Source: a virus. From it: a DNA stretch of 64,000 nt. The stretch lies in IMG/VR virus record IMGVR_UViG_3300032331_002637, positions 55,757-119,756 of that record. One strand, given 5' to 3'. The notes beneath the pieces were generated by a model. That model made no database searches. It had not been told where the DNA came from and was given only the letters and a program-made list of their open reading frames with translations. This document shows, in pieces, positions 57,074 through 64,000 of this stretch; the stretch's first letter is position 1, and the number at the start of each line of letters is the position of its first letter. Made by a program: the position numbers and the translations under genes.

Positions 57074-58015
57074 ATGTTAATTAAAGACGGTGATTATTCA
57101 GTAATATCTGATAATAAGGAGAAGGGTAAGGAAGGTAATCCATCAAATCCAAATGGGCCTAGTAATCCTGGTGATCCTGATTTTGATGATAGTCCTAAAA
57201 AGATGGATGATATACCCCAAGTTGGGCAAGAAGCTCCTGGAGTAAAAACATTTAGGGATTTTGATACAACTGGTTCTTCTACACAAAAAGCAAAAGAGGT
57301 AAAAGCAGATAAGCCAAGTAAGATATTTAAAGGAGATTTAAAGACACCAAATTGGGCTGATATATCTAATCAGGCTTTAAGTAGATCTAAGCTATCTGAC
57401 AAAGCTAAAAGACTGGTAAGGGCTTTAAAAACTAGTGAACCTCTAGTTGATTGGAAAAAAGAATTAAAGAAATTCTTTGATAATACATTCAAATCTAGCG
57501 AATGGGTTTTACCTAATAAAAGATTCCTTGCTGGCGGTGATATGATATACGGTCGTAAAGAAACTGGAGAAGACACTTTAAAAACAATTGTTGCTGCTGT
57601 AGATACTTCAGGTTCGATTTCGAAAGAACAGGTTAAAGCATTTGTTAATGAGATAATGTATCTATGTAAAACATTTGATGCTGACAAGACTATAATTATA
57701 TACTGTAGTGATGATATTGATAATGTTGATATAGTTAAAAAAGGGGGTCAGCCAGATCTCACTAAAATAGCTTCTACTGGGGGTAATGATAAAGGATTTA
57801 TTCCGCCATTCCAATGGGTCGAGAAGAATAAAATAAAGCCATCAATATTTATTTACCTAACAGATACAGGAGGAGAAATGCCAGATCCTTATAAATATGG
57901 AATAAGTAAATATAGAAAGAAAGTATTATGGTTTATATGCTCTCCAGAAATGTACAATCCTCCTTCATTTGGAAAAATACTTTTTGCACCAGTTGGTTCT
58001 ATAAGACCTAAATAA
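57074..58015 (+). CDS. VWA-domain protein (module B)
   Basis: The 313-residue protein has a disordered Asn/Pro/Asp-rich start (about 1-60) and no targeting peptide. The LVDWKKELKKFFD helix matches module A. The adhesion site is D177-T-S-G-S181, and D264 lies in YLTDTGG. The predicted MIDAS Thr (in ASTGGN) is less clear than in module A. It is the last gene of the module, 5 bases after the HExxH protein. The same gene split as in module A suggests both descend from one ancestral arrangement. Confidence 0.75.
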   Translation: MLIKDGDYSVISDNKEKGKEGNPSNPNGPSNPGDPDFDDSPKKMDDIPQVGQEAPGVKTFRDFDTTGSSTQKAKEVKADKPSKIFKGDLKTPNWADISNQALSRSKLSDKAKRLVRALKTSEPLVDWKKELKKFFDNTFKSSEWVLPNKRFLAGGDMIYGRKETGEDTLKTIVAAVDTSGSISKEQVKAFVNEIMYLCKTFDADKTIIIYCSDDIDNVDIVKKGGQPDLTKIASTGGNDKGFIPPFQWVEKNKIKPSIFIYLTDTGGEMPDPYKYGISKYRKKVLWFICSPEMYNPPSFGKILFAPVGSIRPK

Positions 58016-58030
58016 TAAGAAATTAAAGAA

Positions 58031-58900
58031 ATGAAAAGAATTAAATCTTTTAAGTTATTCGAATCATATTCTATAGGAATATTTGGAGTTAATGAAGTTG
58101 ATACTGATGACGAATATATTAATGCTTATGCTTCGGCAAGATCAGGAATGATCAAATCTAATTTTTATAAGGACTTTAAAAATTGGTTAGTTTATAAAGC
58201 TTATGAGAGAATATTAATGGATAATGAAGGAGAATCATATAATGATCCCACGTCAATAATAAAATCCGAGGATTCTAAAATACAATCTCTCGTAAAATAC
58301 CCTATGAATTATTCTGACGACGGATTTGATTACGAAAAATCTATTAAGGAAATGGGGGTTACAGATAACATTAATGATGTAATAACTAGATTAGCTAGAG
58401 AATTAAAAATATGTGAACCTGCTAAAAATCCAAATCTACCTCAAGTAAATAAAGCAGTTTCGGTTATTATCGATGGAGACATTAATGAAGTATTAGATAA
58501 CATATTTTGGCCAGGTAATATGACTAATATTAAAGAATTAAAATATTTAGATCTTTTTGGAGATGAAAGAAGAGAAAATTTTGGGATCAATAATTCACTA
58601 AGAGAATCATTAGAGAGAACATGTAATAAATATGCTTCTATGGAGAGGGATATAAATTCATTGGGTAAAAAATTCATGAATCTTTTAAAAGAGATTGGTG
58701 AAAGCCAAATAGAATCTTTAAGAGTATTAGAATTTCCTCAGGTTGTTACTGAAGCTATAGTGGAATATTTTAGTAAAGCTGAAGATTCATTTAAAGTTGC
58801 TGATGAGGTAAGAAAAGGAAGTGAGCATATATACAATAAGATAAAATCCTTATTACCTAATATTGATACTGCAGCAGATCTAGGAGATCTAGGATTCTAA
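58031..58900 (+). CDS. Unknown protein with capsid targeting-like N terminus
   Basis: The 289-residue protein starts MKRIKSFKLFESYSIG, with a possible cut after E11, leaving SYS like the module B proteins. The rest is mostly helix with charged and Asn-rich segments, and no enzyme motif is recognised. It starts 15 bases after the VWA gene, so it may belong to module B. Its role in the virion, if any, is unknown. Confidence 0.5.
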   Translation: MKRIKSFKLFESYSIGIFGVNEVDTDDEYINAYASARSGMIKSNFYKDFKNWLVYKAYERILMDNEGESYNDPTSIIKSEDSKIQSLVKYPMNYSDDGFDYEKSIKEMGVTDNINDVITRLARELKICEPAKNPNLPQVNKAVSVIIDGDINEVLDNIFWPGNMTNIKELKYLDLFGDERRENFGINNSLRESLERTCNKYASMERDINSLGKKFMNLLKEIGESQIESLRVLEFPQVVTEAIVEYFSKAEDSFKVADEVRKGSEHIYNKIKSLLPNIDTAADLGDLGF

Positions 58901-58921
58901 AAAATAAAATAAAATAAAAAT

Positions 58922-59359
58922 ATGACTTTTGGCGAATATAAAGAAAACGGAATGGAAGGTACAGAAGAAGATTCTCAGCTTCAAGGAATTAAACAATTAG
59001 GTTCTTCATTAGATGAGCATTTTGTAAACCTATTGCTTTTCCAAGCACAACTTAAAATTATGCACTGGGGTACAGAATCTTATTCACAGCATAATGCTTA
59101 TGGTATGACTTATGATTCTATATCTGATGGATTAGACACATTAGTAGAATCTTATCAAGGATATCACGGAAGAATAGATTTTGGTAATAGCTGCGAGTTC
59201 ATAAGCTTCTCTGATGTGGAACCTAATTCATGGTTAAAAACCATGATGGAATGTTTAACTACATTAAGAGAAAATGTTAAAGAATCTGATTTACAAAATC
59301 TGATAGATGAACTTATAGCAGGTGTTTCTAAATTGATGTATTTATTAACTTTGAAGTAA
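58922..59359 (+). CDS. Dps/ferritin-like protein (DUF5856-type)
   Basis: The 145-residue helical protein has LLLFQAQLKIMHWGTESYSQH, YDSISDGLDTLVESYQG and a last helix with DLQNLIDELIAGVSKLMYLL. These match the four-helix bundles of Dps-like phage proteins (DUF5856), with His/Glu/Asp positioned as in metal-binding ferritin-like proteins. The role could be oxidative or DNA protection, or purely structural. The start MTFGEYKENG only weakly resembles targeting. Activity cannot be inferred. Confidence 0.6.
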   Translation: MTFGEYKENGMEGTEEDSQLQGIKQLGSSLDEHFVNLLLFQAQLKIMHWGTESYSQHNAYGMTYDSISDGLDTLVESYQGYHGRIDFGNSCEFISFSDVEPNSWLKTMMECLTTLRENVKESDLQNLIDELIAGVSKLMYLLTLK

Positions 59360-59373
59360 TCATTTCTTTTAAC

Positions 59374-60294
59374 ATGAGAATAATGAATTTTTCACAATTT
59401 TTAAACGAGAACTCAGAAGGCGGATATTCTTCTTTTGAAGCTTTACCTAAACCTCTGAAAGATTTTTTTATTGACGGGGTTGGAAAAAACATACTATCTA
59501 AAGTAGTCGGACTTAAAAACTTTTCAATAGAACTTCAAGGATCAGAGATATATTTTGTTATTAACGGTAATAAAATACTAGTTCCGTTTGTTAATTATGT
59601 TTATGATCAAGTTGTGCCTAATACTAAATCATTAACAAATGAACCAATCATTTATAATTTTTATAACAGTTTAGGAATGGATTTAGATAATTCTAGCTAC
59701 AGATTCTATAAACATGATATAAATGGTTTATCTAGATTATTCTATCCTATATTTACCAAACTTAGAGATATTATAAAAGATGATAGACCACTTCTAAATC
59801 CTTTTAATGATATTGATCTAAAAAACAACCGTCTTATACAATTATTAGATAAATTAGGTGCTTATATTGATACTAGTGATCAAAGGAAAAAGAAAGGGAT
59901 TTTAAGATTCTCATTAAAAGATTTTGGTTATGGACTTATCATACAACCTAATGGTTATATGAGAATTGATTACGGTGATAAAACACCAATTCTTACAACT
60001 AAGATGGAAATAACAGCACCTGCTTATACTGAGGATGATCTCAATTTAAAATTATCATATTTAGTTGTTTATCTTATGAAAGATATACTTAAAAAATATA
60101 ATGTTCCAGTAAAAACTATAAACTTGCTGGCTAAATTCTACGGAGATAGTGATCTTAACGAATATGATAACCTAATAAAAGAAATATCTTTAAACTATCC
60201 AGGAGCAACTTCTCTTCTTCCTGATCCTAACTCGGTACTAAATCCTAGCGTAAAGAAAGGATCTAGTATGCTAAGAAGATTTGGAGTTATCTAA
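59374..60294 (+). CDS. Unknown protein with capsid targeting-like N terminus
   Basis: The 306-residue protein starts MRIMNFSQFLNENSEGG, with a predicted cut after E12. The body has mixed strands and helices (SIELQGSEIYFVING, LIRFSL-type strands, GLIIQPNGYMRIDYG) and no recognised enzyme motif. It follows the Dps-like gene by 14 bases with no promoter motif. It extends the series of targeted proteins after module B. Confidence 0.5.
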   Translation: MRIMNFSQFLNENSEGGYSSFEALPKPLKDFFIDGVGKNILSKVVGLKNFSIELQGSEIYFVINGNKILVPFVNYVYDQVVPNTKSLTNEPIIYNFYNSLGMDLDNSSYRFYKHDINGLSRLFYPIFTKLRDIIKDDRPLLNPFNDIDLKNNRLIQLLDKLGAYIDTSDQRKKKGILRFSLKDFGYGLIIQPNGYMRIDYGDKTPILTTKMEITAPAYTEDDLNLKLSYLVVYLMKDILKKYNVPVKTINLLAKFYGDSDLNEYDNLIKEISLNYPGATSLLPDPNSVLNPSVKKGSSMLRRFGVI

Positions 60295-60354
60295 ATATTG
60301 AAACTTAATTTCCCTTGTTAAATATAAAGTTAAACCAATAATCTTTATATTATT

Positions 60355-60711
60355 ATGTCATTCCACAAAAGATTTTATACTTGGGAGAGAATAAAAGATA
60401 AAACTAGCTCCAATTTTAACGAATTTGATATGTGGCTTTATAAGCCGGATGCACATATTCTGCAAGACACTGAATCCTCCGATTTTTTTGGTGCCTATTT
60501 TGCTTTACCTAACGATTTAAAAGAGAATCTTTATGAATCTTTGAAAGTTGAAGAGGAAAGTTTCCTTAAAGATCTTATTAAATGTATTAAAGTTGTACAT
60601 GAGAATAAGAACGGTGAAAATCACGACGAAGCAATACAAAATTATAGGTCTTTATTCGTATCTAAGTGGGATACTAAGGCATTGAAATACCAAAATCTAA
60701 TAGAAAAATAA
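60355..60711 (+). CDS. Hypothetical protein
   Basis: The 118-residue protein has an aromatic/charged N-terminal part (FHKRFYTWERIKDK, MWLYKPDAHIL), a central DFFGAYFALP stretch and helical charged sequence after it. No family is recognised. The 60-base gap upstream holds an AT-rich stretch but no clear promoter. Confidence 0.45.
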   Translation: MSFHKRFYTWERIKDKTSSNFNEFDMWLYKPDAHILQDTESSDFFGAYFALPNDLKENLYESLKVEEESFLKDLIKCIKVVHENKNGENHDEAIQNYRSLFVSKWDTKALKYQNLIEK

Positions 60712-60712
60712 A

Positions 60713-60985
60713 ATGGATAATAATCAAGTAAAAGTTGATCTGACAGAAACACCTTGGATTAAGTGTGAAGATGGAAATATGATGTGGGAAACATCTATGC
60801 TATTTAAAAGGATATCACCTCTTCTGAGTCCTTCAGGAAAAGAAGAGCTTGTTCCCGCAGAACTTGTCACGTGTAAAAAATGCGGAAAGGTTCCTAGATT
60901 CTTTTTTGATATGGCTAAAGGCATTCCAGACGAACTAAAATCAACATGTCATCTTAAATCATCTCTTAATGCTTCGGTATATTAA
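60713..60985 (+). CDS. Small zinc-knuckle-like protein
   Basis: The 90-residue protein has CKKCGK (C-x-x-C) in the middle and another Cys in KSTCHL 27 residues later; C-x-x-C suggests a metal site. WIKCEDGNMMWET near the start recalls small phage proteins of unknown function. It begins one base after the preceding gene. Function is not assignable. Confidence 0.45.
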   Translation: MDNNQVKVDLTETPWIKCEDGNMMWETSMLFKRISPLLSPSGKEELVPAELVTCKKCGKVPRFFFDMAKGIPDELKSTCHLKSSLNASVY

Positions 60986-61028
60986 AGAATAATTTAGGAA
61001 ATCATTTTTTTAATCTAGACTTTTCTAT

Positions 61029-61036
61029 TATCTTTG
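61029..61036 (+). promoter_or_regulatory. TATCTTTG, Bacteroidetes -7-like box
   Basis: TATCTTTG fits the TAnnTTTG -7 consensus of Bacteroidetes promoters and lies 22 bases before the start at 61059. No good -33 TTG is seen, so the call is weak. Confidence 0.3.
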
Positions 61037-61058
61037 TTTAAATTCTAAAACTAAAGAA

Positions 61059-61376
61059 ATGGAAAAAGCACAGATTAAATCGAAAATTTCGGAGATTATT
61101 TTAAAAGGCGGGAAGGTATTATTATTCCTCTTTATCTTTACCCTTGGTTACGTTGTTTGCGATATTTACCATAGAGCTAAAAAAGAGCCAGGCGTAACTT
61201 CAGTAGCAAAGGTAACTAAAACGATTGGGAAAGTGTCCGTTGCTATTAATGAAAGGAATGAATTAATGATCATAGATCGAACTAACGGAAATTATGAGAT
61301 CTATCAGGATTCTGTTGGAAGGTGTATATTTAATCTTTATGCCAATAGCATCCAGTCTAAATACGAAGGGCAATGA
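61059..61376 (+). CDS. Small membrane-anchored protein
   Basis: The 105-residue protein has one N-terminal membrane segment (VLLFLFIFTLGYVVCDIY, about 20-37). A soluble C-terminal part follows with TKTIGKVSVAINERNELMII and a beta-rich end. It overlaps the lytic transglycosylase gene by 4 bases (ATGA), so the pair is probably coupled. A role in anchoring, lysis or secretion is possible. No family is recognised. Confidence 0.5.
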   Translation: MEKAQIKSKISEIILKGGKVLLFLFIFTLGYVVCDIYHRAKKEPGVTSVAKVTKTIGKVSVAINERNELMIIDRTNGNYEIYQDSVGRCIFNLYANSIQSKYEGQ

Positions 61377-61900
61377 AATCCGCAGCTTTAATTATTAAGC
61401 TTGGTATATTTGGCATTTTAACTGTGCCATTTAGGCTTTATTTCGAGCCTAGCGAGACTAAATATGAAAAGCAAGAGGTAAACATGGGGAGCGTCGATAT
61501 CGACGCTCCTACACCTCTTAAAATGTTTAATGCCATAGAGAAATATTCTGCTATTTATAAGATACCTCTTAAATATGCACTAGGTGTAGCTTATGCAGAA
61601 ACTAGATACTCCGGTCCTTTTCATTGGAAATATAATCCCCAACAAACATCATGTGCAGGAGCACTTGGTCCTATGCAAATAATGCCGAGTACTGCAAATT
61701 CAATATGGAATAAGAACATACCGAGATCAGAATTAATCTCTGATATAGATCTAAATGTCGAGACCTCTATGAAGCTTCTAAGAAAGCTTTATGATAGGTA
61801 TAGAAATTGGAAGATTGTATTCGGGTGTTATAATACAGGAAGGCCTTGTGTTAATGATTACGCAGAAAGAGTTTATAATTTTAATCCAAATATAAGATGA
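61373..61900 (+). CDS. Lytic transglycosylase (SLT-like)
   Basis: The 175-residue protein has an N-terminal hydrophobic segment (about 5-22) that may be a signal or anchor. The SLT core follows, with catalytic Glu E76 in AYAETRYSG, then GALGPMQIMPSTANS (98-110) and VFGCYNTGRPC. It would cleave peptidoglycan for lysis or entry. A second in-frame ATG at 61484 is preceded by AGAGGT and followed by a perfect palindrome, so a 138-residue form without the hydrophobic segment is possible. Confidence 0.75.
   Translation: MKSAALIIKLGIFGILTVPFRLYFEPSETKYEKQEVNMGSVDIDAPTPLKMFNAIEKYSAIYKIPLKYALGVAYAETRYSGPFHWKYNPQQTSCAGALGPMQIMPSTANSIWNKNIPRSELISDIDLNVETSMKLLRKLYDRYRNWKIVFGCYNTGRPCVNDYAERVYNFNPNIR
61488..61509. 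repeat. Perfect 22-bp GC-rich palindrome within the transglycosylase gene
   Basis: GGAGCGTCGAT is followed directly by its reverse complement, and 14 of the 22 bases are G or C in an AT-rich genome. It begins 2 bases after the internal ATG and could fold as an RNA hairpin or serve as a protein site. It codes SVDIDAP-type residues. Confidence 0.7.
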
Positions 61901-62592
61901 TCTATTGCTCAATTGATTTAGAGACAACTGGACTTAAACCAGAAAGCCACCATATATTAACTTTCTCTGGTATATTAGAAGATACTTCTAAAGTTCTTCC
62001 TTTTGAAGAAATACCTAAATTTAATATCTACATATTAAGAGATGATATAACAGGAAGTCCTTTTGCAATAAATATGAATTCAGAAATCATAGAACGTATT
62101 GCAACATATCTTAATACTAGGGATACAGATGCTAGAATGATACAACGTCAAATAGTTGATGGCGTATTTCTTTATGAGTATGAGGTTACTTTCTATTTTT
62201 ATTTATGGTGCTTAGTACACCAAGAAGAGAGATCTGATTTAGAACATCTTTTACATTCAGAAGAATGGGGATCTAGAAAGAACCCTTTAATATCAGTGAT
62301 CTCCGAAATTAGATACACAAATTCTAAAATAGGATGCAATGCAGCAGGAAAGAATTTCTCTAGCTTCGATAAAAGATTCCTAGATAAGATTGATAAGCTA
62401 TATGACTTTGTTTATTTTAGACAAAGAGTATTGGATCCTAGCGCTCTTTATATAGATTGGGATAATGATAAGACATCACCAGATCTTAGCACATGTAAGA
62501 GAAGAGCTGGTCTAGATGATTTTGTCTCCCACGATTCTATTGATGATGCTTGGGACGTTGTTGAATTATTTAGAAAACACTATAAGAAATGA
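61897..62592 (+). CDS. dexA: DEDDh 3'-5' exonuclease (DexA-like)
   Basis: The 231-residue protein (T4 DexA is 227) has exo I D7-L-E9 (SIDLETTG), exo II AAGKNFSSFDKRFL, and exo III SHDSIDDAWDVVELF with the His and Asp of the DEDDh type. DexA is a DNA exonuclease that degrades single strands during recombination and host DNA breakdown. It overlaps the transglycosylase gene by 4 bases and the next gene by 4 bases, so a small coupled operon is likely. Confidence 0.75.
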   Translation: MIYCSIDLETTGLKPESHHILTFSGILEDTSKVLPFEEIPKFNIYILRDDITGSPFAINMNSEIIERIATYLNTRDTDARMIQRQIVDGVFLYEYEVTFYFYLWCLVHQEERSDLEHLLHSEEWGSRKNPLISVISEIRYTNSKIGCNAAGKNFSSFDKRFLDKIDKLYDFVYFRQRVLDPSALYIDWDNDKTSPDLSTCKRRAGLDDFVSHDSIDDAWDVVELFRKHYKK

Positions 62593-62616
62593 AAAAGACA
62601 GCAGTAGAATTTTTAG
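62581..62616 (+). repeat. 36-base direct repeat, copy 1
   Basis: TATAAGAAATGAAAAAGACA and the next 16 bases span the start codon of the small gene at 62589. They match 63284-63319 with a single mismatch. This could be a duplicated leader and start, or shared control. Confidence 0.75.
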
Positions 62617-62831
62617 CTAGTGTGCTATCTCAATCAGGACCAATAACTAAAGATGACTTTGATAGTTTAGTTAAACAAGCCAGAGCAATGGAGAAGGAGC
62701 AGATTATTGATGCATTTGAAGCAGCAGAAAAAGATTGTGGTAGAGATTTCCTACATGGAGATTTATACTACAACGAAATCTTCAAATTAAAGAAAAAATC
62801 CTATCAGGATAATATGAAACAAATAATATAA
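62589..62831 (+). CDS. Small hypothetical protein with MKKTAxEFL start
   Basis: The 80-residue protein starts MKKTAVEFLASVL, and its N terminus is shared with the gene at 63292. The rest is helical and charged, with an acidic QIIDAFEAAEKDCGRDF segment. Short proteins with this start occur in Flavobacteria and their phages. Function is unknown. The ATG overlaps the exonuclease stop. Confidence 0.55.
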   Translation: MKKTAVEFLASVLSQSGPITKDDFDSLVKQARAMEKEQIIDAFEAAEKDCGRDFLHGDLYYNEIFKLKKKSYQDNMKQII

Positions 62832-62849
62832 ACAAATAAAAAAAAACAA

Positions 62850-63260
62850 ATGAGTAAAGAATTAGTAAAGGTTGGTGATAAGGTAATTGCTGACGATACA
62901 TTCATAAATTTGAGTGGATTCATTGATGGTGAAGTAATTGAGGTTACACCATATAAAAATGTAATTACAATGACTAACGAACCCAAGTATGAAGATAATA
63001 GGTTAGGGGTGAAAATATTAGGTAAATTCAAGAGGAGAGATTTTTTAACCGACGTGGAATATGAAGAGACTCGTAGAATTTCTTCTTGTGATTTTATGGT
63101 AAATCCTACATACGATGTTAATACTACTTGGGGAAAGTTTCACGGATATGCTAAAGCATTATTTTTCACATCGCAGGAAATTAAAGATGATTTTAATGAA
63201 TCACTTAGAATTAAAAATATGAATTACCATTTGAATTCTGCCAAAAATTTGGAGATTTAA
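62850..63260 (+). CDS. Hypothetical SH3-like-start protein
   Basis: The 136-residue protein begins ELVKVGDKVIADDTFINL and GEVIEVTPYKNVITM, which resemble small SH3-like barrels. A charged remainder follows with KILGKFKRRDF. No catalytic motif is seen. It starts 18 bases after the previous gene in an A-rich region. Function is unknown. Confidence 0.45.
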   Translation: MSKELVKVGDKVIADDTFINLSGFIDGEVIEVTPYKNVITMTNEPKYEDNRLGVKILGKFKRRDFLTDVEYEETRRISSCDFMVNPTYDVNTTWGKFHGYAKALFFTSQEIKDDFNESLRIKNMNYHLNSAKNLEI

Positions 63261-63283
63261 AAATATTTTTCGTATATTAAATG

Positions 63284-63319
63284 TATAAGAAATGAAAAAG
63301 ACAGCATTAGAATTTTTAG
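63284..63319 (+). repeat. 36-base direct repeat, copy 2
   Basis: Matches copy 1 at 62581-62616 with one mismatch (GTAGAA versus TTAGAA). It covers the start codon of the gene at 63292. Confidence 0.75.
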
Positions 63320-63459
63320 AAAGTATTGATGTTGAGAAGTTGGCTGAAGAATTTGCTAAGAATCATTCAATATATCCAACAGCACAAGATGATACTGAGT
63401 ATGGTTTTAAACACGGATTCCAAAAAGCAATTGAACTAATTAAACAACAAGAACAATAG
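63292..63459 (+). CDS. Small hypothetical protein with MKKTAxEFL start
   Basis: The 55-residue protein starts MKKTALEFLESID, close to the gene at 62589, and continues as a charged helix ending in KQQEQ. Start and leader are within a 36-base direct repeat. The rest of the two proteins differ, so only the start has been duplicated or conserved. Confidence 0.5.
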   Translation: MKKTALEFLESIDVEKLAEEFAKNHSIYPTAQDDTEYGFKHGFQKAIELIKQQEQ

Positions 63460-63503
63460 TAACAATTAAAACAAAATAAAATAATACAGACTATCAAGAA
63501 ATT

Positions 63504-63797
63504 ATGGACAAGACGGGTGTTTATGAGATTAAAGACCATCTTTATGCAATGAAAGCAGGTTATAAGTGCTCACGATTGAGCAACTCTTTAAGAGAGAATG
63601 TTGCTGAGTTGAAATGGAATAGGAATGCAGGGGCTCAAATGTTAGTAGGTGAACTTCTTGAAGCAATTGATGATAATGATACCATTGCATCAACTGATAA
63701 GATAGACCACTTATTACATATGGTTCTTGCTGACAAAATAATTAATAGAACTCCTAATACATTCAAGCAACTGTGGAGTTCAGAGAATGAGGATTAA
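63504..63797 (+). CDS. Hypothetical helical protein
   Basis: The 97-residue protein is helix-rich and mixed-charge, with RLSNSLRENVAELKWN and LLHMVLADKII segments. No family is recognised. It is preceded by a 44-base A-rich gap. It may belong to the same group of small accessory proteins as its neighbours. Confidence 0.45.
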   Translation: MDKTGVYEIKDHLYAMKAGYKCSRLSNSLRENVAELKWNRNAGAQMLVGELLEAIDDNDTIASTDKIDHLLHMVLADKIINRTPNTFKQLWSSENED

Positions 63798-63815
63798 CCT
63801 TTAACAACAAGAACA

Positions 63816-64000
63816 ATGAATATAAAACAAAGTGAAATTTTAGATGATTATCAAGTTGGTGATGTCTGCATATTTAGAAAGGTAGAAGAAGGACACCCAA
63901 GAGTATTTACAACTCATAAAGTTGATATGGATTATGGTGTTGTTTATTACTACAAACTTGATGGTGTTGAAGAAAGCATCGGCACAAGTTACATAAACAA
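63816..64000 (+). CDS. Hypothetical protein, 3' end outside the window
   Basis: The gene runs off the right end after about 61 codons. It starts MNIKQSEILDDYQVGDV, and the visible part alternates short strands (VCIFRKVEEG, GVVYYYKLDG) as in a small beta domain. AACAACAAGAACAAT directly before the start also occurs at 63443-63457. No family can be called from the fragment. Confidence 0.4.
   Translation, partial: MNIKQSEILDDYQVGDVCIFRKVEEGHPRVFTTHKVDMDYGVVYYYKLDGVEESIGTSYIN

Overview
This window is part of the genome of a large, AT-rich, T4-like contractile-tailed bacteriophage. It carries T4-type replication and recombination proteins: single-stranded DNA-binding protein (gene 32 type), primase (61 type), UvsY, UvsW, a B-family DNA polymerase (43 type), sliding clamp (45 type), two-gene topoisomerase II (39/60 and 52 types), NrdA/NrdB and a DexA-like exonuclease. 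The host is probably a member of the Bacteroidetes, perhaps Flavobacteriia. The reasons are a small Hc1-like histone H1 homologue and a DUF4494-like protein typical of that phylum, few clear Shine-Dalgarno sites, and a MKKTAxEFL type of small protein. The host is an inference. All genes but one (33363-33668) lie on the + strand and are tightly packed. No stretch over 300 bases lacks a gene, and I saw no tRNA, CRISPR array or insertion sequence.

Layout. 1-17163: tail and baseplate structural genes, including a very large protein (1871 aa), a collagen-like protein, a possible spanin-like membrane protein and a tail-tube-like protein. 17141-22794: recombination and replication block (RuvC-like resolvase, inserted homing endonuclease, gp32-like, primase, UvsY, UvsW). 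22829-33668: accessory proteins, many starting with a T4-like capsid targeting sequence. These include a first metallopeptidase-like/VWA/MoxR module, a ligase-like/NMN adenylyltransferase-like fusion and a histone-like protein. 33723-42279: N-terminal half of a split DNA polymerase, dUTPase, NrdB, a long collagen-repeat fibre, NrdA and adenylate kinase. 42317-54578: glycosyltransferase, topoisomerase II, UV endonuclease, DnaJ, a transpeptidase-like virion protein, clamp and the C-terminal half of the polymerase. 54619-58015: a second MoxR/metallopeptidase-like/VWA module. 58031-64000: small and mostly unknown genes, a Dps-like protein, a lytic transglycosylase and a DexA-like exonuclease.

The most striking signal is a short N-terminal peptide with the pattern M-K-x(2-6)-F-x-x-F-(V/L/I)-N-E, found on about 16 unrelated proteins. 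T4 internal head proteins begin with MKTYQEFIAE, a capsid targeting sequence cut after the Glu by the prohead protease gp21. By analogy these proteins should be packaged in the head, trimmed, and perhaps injected with the DNA. The inferred cargo includes two MoxR AAA+ ATPases and their two HExxH partners, adenylate kinase, a transpeptidase-like enzyme, a ParB-like protein and several unknowns. The two MoxR/HExxH/VWA modules are paralogous, have different gene orders, and lie about 25 kb apart.

Many of the same genes are preceded by a GATATATAA-type motif that may be this phage's late promoter or an AT-rich translation signal. Functional calls come from motifs read by eye. No database search was possible.
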